From CAYFHQ01 sp964342805 (GTDB lineage: Bacteria > Bacillota > Clostridia > Peptostreptococcales > Acidaminobacteraceae): DNA of 16,148 bases. The DNA lies in the NCBI GenBank assembly GCA_964342805.1, contig CAYFHQ010000085.1:1-16148 (forward strand), in the 5' to 3' direction. The stretch's first letter is position 1. Every line of letters starts with the position of its first letter. The notes under the pieces are model-generated. The model did not search any database, had not been told where the DNA came from, and worked only from the letters and a program-made list of their open reading frames with translations. The translations under genes and the position numbers were made by a program. Positions 7,601 to 14,643 of the stretch are shown here, piece after piece.

Positions 7601-8158
7601 GTTGACGACCTCCATGTCATGGGGACTATTGATACTGAAAGTGGCAAACTTGCTACCCCTTATTGCCCAACAACCTTGATTGAGGACAAAGTCTTTGTCA
7701 AGCGACCTATTCCTTACATTCCAGAAGACCACTTGGACAGCAAGGGAGAGATTATCTACCCAGGAGATTGGGAGTTTGAGTTACCGACTGAAGAGTGTGA
7801 CCTTCACAATGTGGAAAACATCGACATGTACATTCCACAACCAGTCAATGGTTTCCTTCACCCCTACTCCACCCTTCCAGATGGATCAAACATCGTAAAC
7901 TTTGCTTTCGATGCCATTCTGAAAGACGGTTCTATCCTTGAGCTGACACCGGGTACACGGATCTTAAGCAATGGGATTAGCTTCCCAGACGGACGCTTTG
8001 TATTTATCACTGAAATCCAGCGATTTATCGTCCCAGAGCCACGTAAGGTTGAGCCCCAGCCAGAAGTTCCAACGCCGGCTGAGCCAATCCCTGACACAGG
8101 TGTAGATACAGGTGTCAACACGGGAACGGAAACAGACCAACCTAGCGGTGGGAACTAG
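4637..8158 (+). CDS. Class A penicillin-binding protein (transglycosylase/transpeptidase)
   Basis: Bifunctional membrane-anchored enzyme that polymerises lipid II and cross-links peptidoglycan. From the start at 4637 it has 1173 residues. A Lys/Arg-rich cytoplasmic tail (about 11-23) precedes one membrane helix (about 25-52). The GT51 transglycosylase shows EDKTFWEH (113-120, catalytic Glu113), GGTSTITQQLARN (145-157), RKIREA (171-176) and LNKIYLG (196-202). The transpeptidase begins near 628 (PQSAMVIIDYRTGE) with the SxxK serine in SAIK (668-671), SQN (751-753) and KTGT (883-886). Between the domains is an unusually long stretch (about 371-627): it starts with a peptidoglycan-binding-like module (about 369-421, AVKAFQKQNGLTADGIVG) and continues with acidic, Gly/Asn-turn-rich sequence. 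A C-terminal extension (about 950-1130) ends in a Pro/Thr-rich tail. It is transcribed alone, divergent from hflX, and ends at a terminator (8226-8260). Related to PonA/PBP1a of Bacillota; the exact paralogue is not assigned. Confidence 0.95.
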   Translation: MGAQNENHSNKRTTKKKKRKKKNGFLKFLQVFILVGIILGLLGAGGAAFYVNSVVSKLPDIDPSRIPEMLEENSTIVDADGNILETIQKGGLRTIVRYQDISPHTINAFISIEDKTFWEHNGFNFIRLMGAVRDTVFSFGEKRLGGTSTITQQLARNIYLEDERSSRNVDRKIREAYYAIELEKSLTKKQIIEAYLNKIYLGANANGVQAAAKAYFNKDASELTLVESAMLAGIPKSPTSYAPLKTINKEDVEPDDYIIDDSNDLYTVIYKDNLDDEGNSTVRKRYEIVLYTMKLNGYITDAEYQEAMDTDIRTVLNPGKTSNTEITSYFADMVIDEVIADFMEQGYTKDEATRKLYTEGLTIYSTIDTDLQRVLENAYSNQDFTSFFGEPTHNAVKAFQKQNGLTADGIVGKGTIAKMGEMGLLDPSLFSLSSYRKGTEHEDVVLLKKALDGMGMLQYNDSFPKVTVSFDGEGNIISKESKRLLLHKYSNLVNELGQLVIPKSDYYYDDQGNLVLRSGRRLSIYPVRRDGEIVKIKIDVKSTFKYDEGSEANSKNKDGTWDIVGLYSYQGRDLLVPDEYKTMDDNGNAVIDKSLFDKYPDFFQESSNGDLVVDGENFVISKKGIVQPQSAMVIIDYRTGELKAIVGGRNVSGQKIYNRANNPRQPGSAIKPLSVYLPAIASGNWTAASVLDDVPTYLITDGPIKKIVNDVPELTPEEKAELRWPLNWYEKSKYYPKYFGLQTLRKGIEYSQNVITTKLLQEIGIETSVEYLEKFGISTIEKSDHDLGPLAMGGMTQGISPLELTEAFGAMANEGVRVSTYTYTKVVDHAGNVVMANNPEKTKVVDADASFIVQDMMRTGVQYGVASSAKIRTNNEGIPVAGKTGTTSNKLDAWFVGYTPYYAAGIWFGNDVNMPLSDGSAIAAKFWQNVMTQVHKDLPDKDFVEPDNLIKVTVDSISGKLPSELSALDSRNYTIISEYFIPGTEPTEVDDLHVMGTIDTESGKLATPYCPTTLIEDKVFVKRPIPYIPEDHLDSKGEIIYPGDWEFELPTEECDLHNVENIDMYIPQPVNGFLHPYSTLPDGSNIVNFAFDAILKDGSILELTPGTRILSNGISFPDGRFVFITEIQRFIVPEPRKVEPQPEVPTPAEPIPDTGVDTGVNTGTETDQPSGGN

Positions 8159-8187
8159 ACCTAATCTGTGAGAACTTAACAGTAAAT

Positions 8188-8203
8188 TGACCCTCATGGG
8201 TCA
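8188..8203. other. Small inverted repeat after the PBP gene
   Basis: TGACCC, 4-base loop, GGGTCA. It lies 30 bases after the stop codon and just before the main terminator. No U-run follows. Confidence 0.35.
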
Positions 8204-8225
8204 CCCATAAACAAAGAGTAGTGCG

Positions 8226-8260
8226 ACACCAGCCATGGTTTTCATGGCTGGTGTTTTTCT
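8226..8260 (+). terminator. Intrinsic terminator of the PBP gene
   Basis: ACACCAGCCATG and CATGGCTGGTGT form a perfect 12-bp stem with a 5-base loop, followed by TTTTCTTT. A very strong rightward terminator. Confidence 0.95.
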
Positions 8261-8413
8261 TTGTCCTACTTGTCCCCCTTGCCCATGGTTTGCATATTGA
8301 CCTCCTGGTTCATTGGGGAATCTCTTTCCCACCCCCTCAATCAGCCCAGGGCGTTGACCTCTTTGGGGTTGAAATAGGGGCTGGATCATTCTATACCAAG
8401 TTAGGGTAGAAAA
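8261..8413. other. Intergenic stretch without a recognisable feature
   Basis: Between the PBP terminator and the cre-like site I see no credible gene. A 62-codon GTG-initiated frame (8221-8409) begins inside the terminator stem and has no ribosome binding site. G-rich and C-rich runs occur around 8309-8380. Confidence 0.4.
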
Positions 8414-8427
8414 AGAAAACGTTTTCG
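8414..8427. promoter_or_regulatory. cre-like site (CcpA operator) upstream of adhE
   Basis: AGAAAACGTTTTCG contains the perfect palindrome GAAAACGTTTTC. Against the cre consensus TGWAARCGYTWNCW only the first and last positions differ. It overlaps the first Rex-like site by three bases and lies about 60-70 bp upstream of the predicted adhE start site. Confidence 0.6.
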
Positions 8428-8442
8428 TTAAATTATTAACTA
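8425..8442. promoter_or_regulatory. Rex-like operator 1 upstream of adhE
   Basis: TCGTTAAATTATTAACTA compared with the clostridial Rex consensus TTGTTAANNNNTTAACAA fits 12 of 14 defined positions, with a perfect inner inverted repeat GTTAA/TTAAC. Rex is the NADH/NAD+-sensing repressor; adhE is a common target. Confidence 0.6.
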
Positions 8443-8450
8443 AATAAGTA

Positions 8451-8479
8451 TTGTTTTTTGTACAATCCCATGTTATTCT
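8451..8479 (+). promoter_or_regulatory. Possible promoter of adhE
   Basis: TTGTTT (8451-8456), 17 bases, TATTCT (8474-8479) with an upstream TG (8471-8472) giving an extended -10. Both boxes are imperfect. Transcription would start near 8486, leaving a leader of about 145 nt. Confidence 0.4.
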
Positions 8480-8494
8480 TCAGACATAGACAGC

Positions 8495-8522
8495 AAACAC
8501 CCCAGTTCCACCGGTGTTTTCT
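8495..8522 (+). other. Leader hairpin of adhE, possible attenuator
   Basis: AAACACC (8495-8501) pairs with GGTGTTT (8513-8519) around an 11-base loop, followed by TTCT and more T-rich sequence. It would lie at the very start of the predicted adhE transcript. The U-tract is short, so terminator activity is uncertain. Confidence 0.35.
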
Positions 8523-8583
8523 AAATATTTTGTTTTTACACTGGCTATTTTCACCACACAATAGCTCATTTTTCAATATCAAT

Positions 8584-8601
8584 TTGTTAATTTTTTAACA
8601 T
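8584..8601. promoter_or_regulatory. Rex operator 2 upstream of adhE
   Basis: TTGTTAATTTTTTAACAT matches 13 of 14 defined positions of TTGTTAANNNNTTAACAA. It ends 30 bases before the adhE start codon, so binding would block the promoter or elongation. This is the strongest operator in the window. Confidence 0.8.
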
Positions 8602-8631
8602 TTTGATCGTTCCTCACTCAAGGAGGTCGCC

Positions 8632-11220
8632 ATGAAACAGGTTACTCAAATCCAACAATTAAAAGTAAAAATGGACCAACTCCGCCAGGCTCAAAAAGAG
8701 TTTGCCACCTATACCCAAGACCAGGTGGATGAAATCTTCCGCCAGGCTGCCCTAGCTGCCAATAATGCTCGCATCCACTTGGCCAAACTGGCTGTGGAAG
8801 AAACACAAATGGGCATTGTTGAAGACAAGGTCATTAAAAACCACTTTGCCTCAGAGTATATCTATAACCAATACAAGGACGACAAGACCTGCGGTGTCAT
8901 TGAAGAAGATCCCGCTTTTGGTATCAAAAAGATTGCTGATCCCATCGGTGTCATTGCAGCCATTGTCCCAACCACCAACCCAACATCAACAGCCATCTTC
9001 AAGGCCTTGATTGCCCTGAAGACCAGAAACGCCATTATCTTCTCCCCTCACCCAAGAGCCAAGAAGGCCACCATCGAAGCCGCCCGCATTGTCCTTGAAG
9101 CAGCTGTACAAGCCGGTGCCCCCAAGGGAATTATCGACTGGATCGAAAAACCCAGCCTTGACCTGTCCAACACGGTCATGCAAGAAGCTGACCTGATCCT
9201 GGCAACAGGCGGCCCTGGCATGGTAAAGGCGGCCTACTCCTCAGGCAAGCCCGCCATTGGTGTAGGTGCTGGTAACACACCTGCCATTGTTGATGAAACA
9301 GCCCATATCAAAATGGCGGTTTCCTCCATCCTTCTCTCCAAGAGTTTTGACAATGGGGTGATTTGTGCCTCTGAACAGGCTGCCATCGTTCTTGAGCCTG
9401 TCAACGACCAGGTCAAACAAACTTTTGCTGAGAGCGGGGCTTATATCCTTACACCCCAAGAGGTAGACGCCCTACGACCCATAATCGTCAAAGACGGCCA
9501 CCTCAACCCAGCCATTGTGGGCCAAACAGCCTTTACCATTGCCCAAATGGCTGGAATACTAGTACCAGAAGACACAAAGATCCTCATTGGTGAAGTGGAG
9601 TCAGTGGAATTGGACGAGCCCTTCTCCTACGAAAAGCTATCCCCAGTCCTAGCCCTCTACAAGGCAAGCACCTTTGACCAAGCCCTGGACAAGGCAGCTA
9701 GACTGGTAGAATTGGGTGGCCTGGGCCACACGTCAGTCCTTTATACAGACCAAACCAGCCAGCAGGACCGAATTGACGCCTTTGGTGCCCGAATGAAAAC
9801 AGGCCGAACCATCATCAACATGCCTTCTTCCCAAGGGGCCATCGGTGACCTCTATAACTTCAAGCTTGCCCCCTCCCTTACCCTGGGCTGCGGTAGCTGG
9901 GGCGGTAACTCTATTAGTGAAAACGTGGGGGTAAAACACTTGATCAACGTGAAGACAGTGGCAGAGCGACGGGAAAATATGTTGTGGTACAGGGTTCCCG
10001 AGCGGATTTACTTTAAGTCTGGCAGCCTAAACATTGCCCTGGACGAACTGAAGGACATGGGCAAAAAGAAGGCCTTTATCGTAACGGACAAGGTCCTCTA
10101 TGACCTGGGCTTTGCAGAACGCGTAACAGAAAAACTCCACTCCATCGGCATCGACACCAAGGTATTTTTCGATGTGCAACCTGACCCCACCCTGGCCTCC
10201 GCCCGACAAGGTGCCAAGGAGATGGAGCAATTCGAACCAGACACCATTATTGCCCTGGGTGGTGGGTCCCCCATGGACGCCGCCAAGATCATGTGGATTC
10301 TATATGAACACCCAGAAGTGGCCTTTGAGGACCTGGCCATGCGCTTTATGGACATACGTAAAAGGGTATTTGCCTTCCCTAAACTGGGTCAAAAGGCCAT
10401 GATGGTGGCTGTGCCCACATCCGCAGGCTCTGGCTCAGAAGTGACACCATTTGCCGTGATCACAGACGAGACAACAGGGGTCAAGTATCCATTGGCAGAC
10501 TACGAGCTAACGCCAGACATGGCCATTATTGACACGGAGCTCATGCTTAATATGCCCAAGTCCCTTACAGCAGCCTCTGGCATCGATGTCCTCACCCACG
10601 CCCTGGAAGCCTATGTGTCTGTCCTGGCGTCAGAGTTTACCAATGGTCAGGCCCTGGAAGCCATCCGTCTGGTCTTCAAGTACCTGCCCCAGGCCTATGC
10701 TGAGGGGGCTGCCAATGTCAAGGCCAGGGAAAAAATGGCCCATGCCTCCACCATGGCAGGTATGGCCTTCGCCAATGCCTTCCTGGGTATTTGCCACTCC
10801 ATGGCCCACAAACTAGGGGCCGAACACCACCTGGCCCACGGCGTTGCTAATGGTCTCCTCATCAATGAGGTCATTCAGTTTAACGCAGTGGACAACCCAA
10901 GAAAACAGGCCGCCTTCCCCCAGTACAAGTACCCCAATGCCAAATGGCGATACGCCCGCATCGCAGACTACTTGAACCTGGGCGGACAAACCGACGATGA
11001 AAAAGTCGCCAACCTGATCAAGGAAATTGACAAGTTGAAGAAAGCCATCGGCATCCCCGCATCTATTAAAGAAGCAGGCATTAGCGAAAAGGCCTTTTAC
11101 GCTTCCTTGGACCAGATGAGCGAAAACGCCTTTGACGACCAGTGCACCGGTGCCAACCCCCGTTACCCACTGATCAGTGAACTCAAGCAACTCTACATCA
11201 ATGCATTCGAAGGAAAGTAA
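8632..11220 (+). CDS. adhE: Bifunctional acetaldehyde/alcohol dehydrogenase
   Basis: Reduces acetyl-CoA to acetaldehyde and then to ethanol, oxidising two NADH; a cytoplasmic enzyme that in relatives assembles into spirosome filaments. The 862-residue product has the family length. The N-terminal aldehyde dehydrogenase domain (about 1-440) has PTTNPTST (113-120), GNTP (214-217) and the catalytic Cys245 in GVICASEQA. The C-terminal iron alcohol dehydrogenase domain (about 455-862) has GGGSPMDAAK (543-552), PTSAGSGSE (595-603) and the metal ligands Asp652, His656, His722 and His736, each one position from those of E. coli AdhE. Both domains look intact. AAGGAGG lies 5 bases before the start. 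The gene is monocistronic, behind a control region with cre-like and Rex-like sites, which suggests expression when NADH is high and catabolite control. Confidence 0.98.
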   Translation: MKQVTQIQQLKVKMDQLRQAQKEFATYTQDQVDEIFRQAALAANNARIHLAKLAVEETQMGIVEDKVIKNHFASEYIYNQYKDDKTCGVIEEDPAFGIKKIADPIGVIAAIVPTTNPTSTAIFKALIALKTRNAIIFSPHPRAKKATIEAARIVLEAAVQAGAPKGIIDWIEKPSLDLSNTVMQEADLILATGGPGMVKAAYSSGKPAIGVGAGNTPAIVDETAHIKMAVSSILLSKSFDNGVICASEQAAIVLEPVNDQVKQTFAESGAYILTPQEVDALRPIIVKDGHLNPAIVGQTAFTIAQMAGILVPEDTKILIGEVESVELDEPFSYEKLSPVLALYKASTFDQALDKAARLVELGGLGHTSVLYTDQTSQQDRIDAFGARMKTGRTIINMPSSQGAIGDLYNFKLAPSLTLGCGSWGGNSISENVGVKHLINVKTVAERRENMLWYRVPERIYFKSGSLNIALDELKDMGKKKAFIVTDKVLYDLGFAERVTEKLHSIGIDTKVFFDVQPDPTLASARQGAKEMEQFEPDTIIALGGGSPMDAAKIMWILYEHPEVAFEDLAMRFMDIRKRVFAFPKLGQKAMMVAVPTSAGSGSEVTPFAVITDETTGVKYPLADYELTPDMAIIDTELMLNMPKSLTAASGIDVLTHALEAYVSVLASEFTNGQALEAIRLVFKYLPQAYAEGAANVKAREKMAHASTMAGMAFANAFLGICHSMAHKLGAEHHLAHGVANGLLINEVIQFNAVDNPRKQAAFPQYKYPNAKWRYARIADYLNLGGQTDDEKVANLIKEIDKLKKAIGIPASIKEAGISEKAFYASLDQMSENAFDDQCTGANPRYPLISELKQLYINAFEGK

Positions 11221-11244
11221 CCCTTCCTCGAATTCCTCCCATAC

Positions 11245-11280
11245 AAAAAGGACCCTCCATTTTGAGAGGGTCCTTTGCTT
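11245..11280. terminator. Bidirectional terminator between adhE and thiI
   Basis: AAAGGACCCTC (11247-11257) and GAGGGTCCTTT (11266-11276) form an 11-bp stem with an 8-base loop. On the minus strand it runs into five U, serving thiI; on the plus strand it ends in UUUGCUU, serving adhE. The two genes converge here. Confidence 0.88.
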
Positions 11281-11302
11281 GTTCAATATATGCTTACTGC
11301 GA

Positions 11303-12475
11303 TTACTCAAACTCGATCACGTGGGTTTCACGCTTGGAAACTGCGTCCTCGATCAAGGCTTCCACATCCAGGTTCTCTTCAGACTTGTGCAAGTCCTCCA
11401 GGCGTGGGCGGGTAACCACCTTGTCCGGTAGGAAAACTGTACAACAATCTTCAAAAGGAAGAATGGATGTTTCAAAGGTGCCAATCTTCTGGGCAATGGA
11501 AACGATGTCTGTCTTATCCATGGCGATCAGGGGTCTAAAGACTGGGGCTTCCACCCGAGAATTTGTCGCGATCAGGCCTTCCATGGTCTGGCTGGCCACC
11601 TGGCCAATGGACTCACCGGTGATCAGGGCCTTACACTCATAGGTATGGGCCAGACGCTCAGCGATGGCCATCATAAATCGTCGTGAAAGGATGGTCATCT
11701 GGCTGGATGGACAATTCTCGTTGATTGCCTTTTGAATGTCCAGCAGGTTAATGGAATGTACCTTAATCTTACCCGTATACTTGGTCAAAATTCGAGCCAG
11801 GTCCATGACCTTTTCCATGGCCCGTTCACTGGTAAAGGGATATGAATGGAAGTGAACAGCTTCCAACTGGACCCCTCGCTTGGCCATCAACCAACCTGCA
11901 ACCGGTGAATCGATCCCGCCGGAAAGTAGGAGCATGGCCTTGCCTGCAGACCCGTATGGCATGCCTGATAGCCCAGGGATGACGTCCGCATAAATATAGG
12001 TGTAGTTGCGGATTTCAACATTCAGTACAAAGTCAGGATTGTGAACGTCGACGGTCAGGCCCTCCGTTCCGTGGAGGACGTAGCCGCCCACATCATACAT
12101 GACCTCTGGGGACTTCATGGGGAAGCCCTTGTTGGCCCTGCGGCAGTCTACCTTGAAGGTCTTGTGGCCGTGTTCCTCGATAATGGCCTTAGCCTCCGCC
12201 AGGGCCGTCTCACGGATGGTCTCCATGTCATTTTCGATACGTGTGGCTGGGCTGACGGACACCACGCCAAAGACCTTGATCACCCGGTCAACAACCTCTT
12301 CAAAGTCCTCTTCCTGGTATTCAACAAACATGCGACCATGTTGTTTGGTTACCAGGGTGTCGTCCATGTCAGTAAGGACACGACGAATATTTGTTAGTAA
12401 TTTGTTTTCAAAGAAATGACGATTGCGCTTTTTTAGGGCAATCTCGCCATAACGAACGATCAGAAACTTCTTCAT
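11303..12475 (-). CDS. thiI: tRNA 4-thiouridine synthase ThiI
   Basis: Adenylates U8 of tRNAs and replaces its oxygen with sulfur to give s4U; in some bacteria it also donates sulfur for thiamine thiazole. The 390-residue protein has an N-terminal ferredoxin-like part and THUMP domain (about 1-165) and a PP-loop ATPase domain with SGGIDSP (185-191). It ends soon after LPFEDCCTVFLP (339-350, Cys344-Cys345) and lacks the C-terminal rhodanese domain of E. coli ThiI, as in many Bacillota. The start follows the desulfurase stop by one base and its RBS (GGGAG) lies in the last codons of that gene, so the two are translationally coupled; this fits persulfide transfer from the desulfurase. Last gene of a four-gene leftward unit ending at the 11245-11280 terminator. 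Confidence 0.96.
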   Translation of the reverse strand: MKKFLIVRYGEIALKKRNRHFFENKLLTNIRRVLTDMDDTLVTKQHGRMFVEYQEEDFEEVVDRVIKVFGVVSVSPATRIENDMETIRETALAEAKAIIEEHGHKTFKVDCRRANKGFPMKSPEVMYDVGGYVLHGTEGLTVDVHNPDFVLNVEIRNYTYIYADVIPGLSGMPYGSAGKAMLLLSGGIDSPVAGWLMAKRGVQLEAVHFHSYPFTSERAMEKVMDLARILTKYTGKIKVHSINLLDIQKAINENCPSSQMTILSRRFMMAIAERLAHTYECKALITGESIGQVASQTMEGLIATNSRVEAPVFRPLIAMDKTDIVSIAQKIGTFETSILPFEDCCTVFLPDKVVTRPRLEDLHKSEENLDVEALIEDAVSKRETHVIEFE

Positions 12476-12476
12476 G

Positions 12477-13640
12477 CTATCTCCCTTGTATAATGGCGTC
12501 CAAGGCCCTCACCGATTCAACGATGGTTGCGATGGCGTAATCTATCTGTTCCTCTGTTAAGTCCCCGTTGAAACTAAAACGGATGGCACCTTCCATCTGT
12601 GCTTCCGTCTTGCCCATGGCCGTAAGCACGTGGGAGTAGGACTTATTTTTAGATGCACATGCGGACCCCGTTGACACGGATATACCCGCCCCCTCTAGGG
12701 TGTGGAGCAGGACTTCGCCCCGCATGCCAGCAAAGGTTATGTTCAATATATGAGATGCGCCTTTGCCATCTTCCATTGTACCGTTCAATCTACTATTCGG
12801 CAACTCTGCCACTATAGTCCGGTACATCCTTTGTTTGATGGCTTCCATGTGGTTCATCCGGTCTTGTAGGGCTCTAGTGGCTTTTTCCACTGCCAGTCCC
12901 ATACCCACAAGGCCTGGTACATTTTCTGTTCCAGGGCGAACACTGGACTCTTGGCCACCACCGTACACCCGTGGTTGAAGTCGTGTTCCCTTTTTTACGT
13001 AGAGGGCACCCACACCCTTGGGTCCGTGGAACTTGTGGGCACTAATGGAATATAGGTCTGCCCCAAGCCGTTTTAGCTTGACTGGGATCTTACCCACAGC
13101 TTGGATTCCATCCACGTGGAAGAAGCATTTCCTCTTTTGTTTTAGCAACCACTTGCCTAGGGCTTCCACAGGTTGAATGGTGCCCGTTTCGTTGTTGACG
13201 TGCATCATAGACACTAGAATCGTGTCGTCTTGAATGGCTGCTTGTATATCTTCCAGTCGAATGGCCCCAGTCTCGTCAGGCTTGATTAGGGTCAGTGTCC
13301 ACCCGCGGTCTACCATGGCTTCCAACGTGGTCAAGGTTGCAGGGTGTTCGATCTCTGTACTGACAATATGTTTGCCGACTTTTTCATTGGCCTCTAAGAT
13401 GCCCTGGATGGCTAGATTGCTGGCTTCAGTCCCCCCAGAGGTGAAGATAAATTCCTCTGGTGTTGCACCAAGGGCCTTGGCAACCTGCCGACGGGCTTCT
13501 TTTACACGTTTTTCAGCCTGCATACCCAACCGGTGGAGTGAGGAAGGGTTTCCATATACAGACGCCATCATGTCAACCATGACGTCGATTACAGCTGGGT
13601 CCACCTGGGTGGTTGCAGCATTGTCTAAATAAACTTCCAT
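12477..13640 (-). CDS. iscS: Cysteine desulfurase (IscS/NifS family)
   Basis: PLP enzyme that converts cysteine to alanine and holds the sulfur as a persulfide for transfer. The 387 residues match class I desulfurases. Visible features are YLDNAATT (4-11), SGGTEASN (68-75), His99, DGIQAVG with Asp177 and Gln180, the PLP lysine Lys203 in SAHKFHGPKG, RPGTENVPG (235-243) and the persulfide loop STGSACAS with Cys328. The tight link to thiI suggests a dedicated sulfur donor for s4U, as NifZ is for ThiI in Bacillus; general Fe-S assembly cannot be excluded because no iscU, iscR or sufU gene is adjacent. The start codon directly abuts the stop of the upstream Gate-domain gene and the AGGAGG lies inside that gene. 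The name iscS is by family, not proof of role. Confidence 0.95.
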   Translation of the reverse strand: MEVYLDNAATTQVDPAVIDVMVDMMASVYGNPSSLHRLGMQAEKRVKEARRQVAKALGATPEEFIFTSGGTEASNLAIQGILEANEKVGKHIVSTEIEHPATLTTLEAMVDRGWTLTLIKPDETGAIRLEDIQAAIQDDTILVSMMHVNNETGTIQPVEALGKWLLKQKRKCFFHVDGIQAVGKIPVKLKRLGADLYSISAHKFHGPKGVGALYVKKGTRLQPRVYGGGQESSVRPGTENVPGLVGMGLAVEKATRALQDRMNHMEAIKQRMYRTIVAELPNSRLNGTMEDGKGASHILNITFAGMRGEVLLHTLEGAGISVSTGSACASKNKSYSHVLTAMGKTEAQMEGAIRFSFNGDLTEEQIDYAIATIVESVRALDAIIQGR

Positions 13641-14144
13641 TTAGGCCTCCTGTCGAGCTTGTTGGTCCTTAGGTCCATTCACATTTGACCACCTTACGAC
13701 TTTGGATAAGACGACTGTCAGAATAAAGGCTACGATCAATCGAACCGTCAGCAAGAACCAACCATTGGCACCTACCGCAACAAAAAGGAGGGTGTCCTCA
13801 ATGACTGCGTGACATGTCGCTAAAAAGATAGAGAGCAAGATTAAGCTCTTTTTGTCCAGCAAGCCGGATTCCGCTTCTTGAATAATTACACCCGCGCCAT
13901 AGGACAGGCCAAAAACAAGGCCAACTGCCAAGGGCAGGGCCGAATGATCGGTAATGCCTAGCAGACGGGTAATGGGCTTACATGCCCGACTAAAATACTT
14001 TAAAATGTCCAGATCTCTTGCCACCTCAAGGGCAATCATAAGAGGAAAGACGATAATAGCAATGCTCCACACACTGGTCAAACTACCAGTTGCCGCCTCC
14101 ATGAAAACATCCCATAGGGGTGTTCCGTCATAAAATCCATTCAT
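13641..14144 (-). CDS. Nucleoside recognition (Gate) domain membrane protein, downstream member
   Basis: A 167-residue membrane protein with about four predicted helices (roughly 22-40, 68-86, 101-124, 128-149) and a hydrophilic C-terminal tail. The segments FGLSYGAGVIIQEAESGLL (78-96) and CHAVIEDTLLF (111-121), with charged His112, Glu116 and Asp117 within a helix, recall the Gate/nucleoside recognition domain of SpmA/SpmB and nucleoside transporters. It starts 4 bases after the stop of a second Gate-type gene, so the two probably form a heteromeric membrane protein. The RBS (GGATGTGA) is weak, consistent with coupling. The substrate is unknown; shorter than typical SpmB. Together with iscS and thiI it forms a tight operon, but a link to sulfur or tRNA modification is only inference. 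Confidence 0.75.
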   Translation of the reverse strand: MNGFYDGTPLWDVFMEAATGSLTSVWSIAIIVFPLMIALEVARDLDILKYFSRACKPITRLLGITDHSALPLAVGLVFGLSYGAGVIIQEAESGLLDKKSLILLSIFLATCHAVIEDTLLFVAVGANGWFLLTVRLIVAFILTVVLSKVVRWSNVNGPKDQQARQEA

Positions 14145-14148
14145 ATGA

Positions 14149-14571
14149 TCACATCCAAACTAAGTTCAATACAATACCCGAAACAATGGCCAGTCCCATA
14201 CGGACTGCAATGATCAAGGGTACAGAAACACCAATGCGTTTAGAAACAGCTGTTTCCACCAGTAGTGAATGGGAAAAGGAAATCATGACTGAGAGAATGG
14301 TAATCTGCTTCATGGTTAGGGTCATGGACGCTATGGCACCAATGGCAGCGTAGATGTTGAGTACATTCCCCAAGACCAAAATGATCGCAGCTTCACCTGG
14401 TAGTCCAAAGACACCCATCACGGGGGCAAACAATTGGGCGATCCAGTCTATGAGGATGGTGTGCTTAATGATTGTAACAACAAAATATACAGGAATGATC
14501 ACCTTTGCCAAAATGAACAAGGTAGTCAGTCCTTTTTGAAAACCACGTTTTAGGGTATCAAATGACAACAT
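14149..14571 (-). CDS. Nucleoside recognition (Gate) domain membrane protein, upstream member
   Basis: A 140-residue hydrophobic protein with about four helices (roughly 18-36, 60-82, 88-104, 116-138). The segments FGLPGEAAIILVLGNVLNIY (55-74) and SFSHSLLVETAVSKRIG (98-114) are typical of small proteins annotated as nucleoside recognition domain proteins, related to the SpmA/SpmB and FeoB Gate fold. GGAGG lies 5 bases before the start. It is the first gene of a four-gene leftward unit (Gate, Gate, cysteine desulfurase, thiI) with intergenic gaps of 0 to 4 bases. The function is unknown; transport of a nucleoside or other small solute is the family-based guess. Confidence 0.75.
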   Translation of the reverse strand: MLSFDTLKRGFQKGLTTLFILAKVIIPVYFVVTIIKHTILIDWIAQLFAPVMGVFGLPGEAAIILVLGNVLNIYAAIGAIASMTLTMKQITILSVMISFSHSLLVETAVSKRIGVSVPLIIAVRMGLAIVSGIVLNLVWM

Positions 14572-14596
14572 TTCGACCTCCGAATTAGACGGTTAC

Positions 14597-14626
14597 GAGA
14601 CATTATAGCATATGTTCGTGTAGAAT
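14597..14626 (+). promoter_or_regulatory. Predicted promoter of yprB
   Basis: GAGACA (14597-14602), 18 bases, TAGAAT (14621-14626). The promoter is back-to-back and overlapping with the minus-strand promoter, so the two units may compete for RNA polymerase. The leader would be only about 10-12 nt before the start at 14644. Confidence 0.45.
14602..14607 (-). promoter_or_regulatory. -10 box of the Gate-iscS-thiI unit
   Basis: Perfect TATAAT on the minus strand, 31 bases before the start codon. No good -35 box is found at 17 bases. It shares a base with the -35 box of the opposite promoter. Confidence 0.5.
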
Positions 14627-14643
14627 ATCTATGGAGGTATGCA

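Noticed and set aside
8379..8388. GGCTGGATCA, identical to part of the 3' end of 16S rRNA
   Set aside because: Only 10 bases match and the neighbouring sequence does not continue as rRNA; taken as chance.
8221..8409. Hydrophobic 62-codon rightward frame before adhE
   Set aside because: It begins with GTG in the terminator region without a ribosome binding site and reads through the stem; the hydrophobic look comes from the T-rich terminator.
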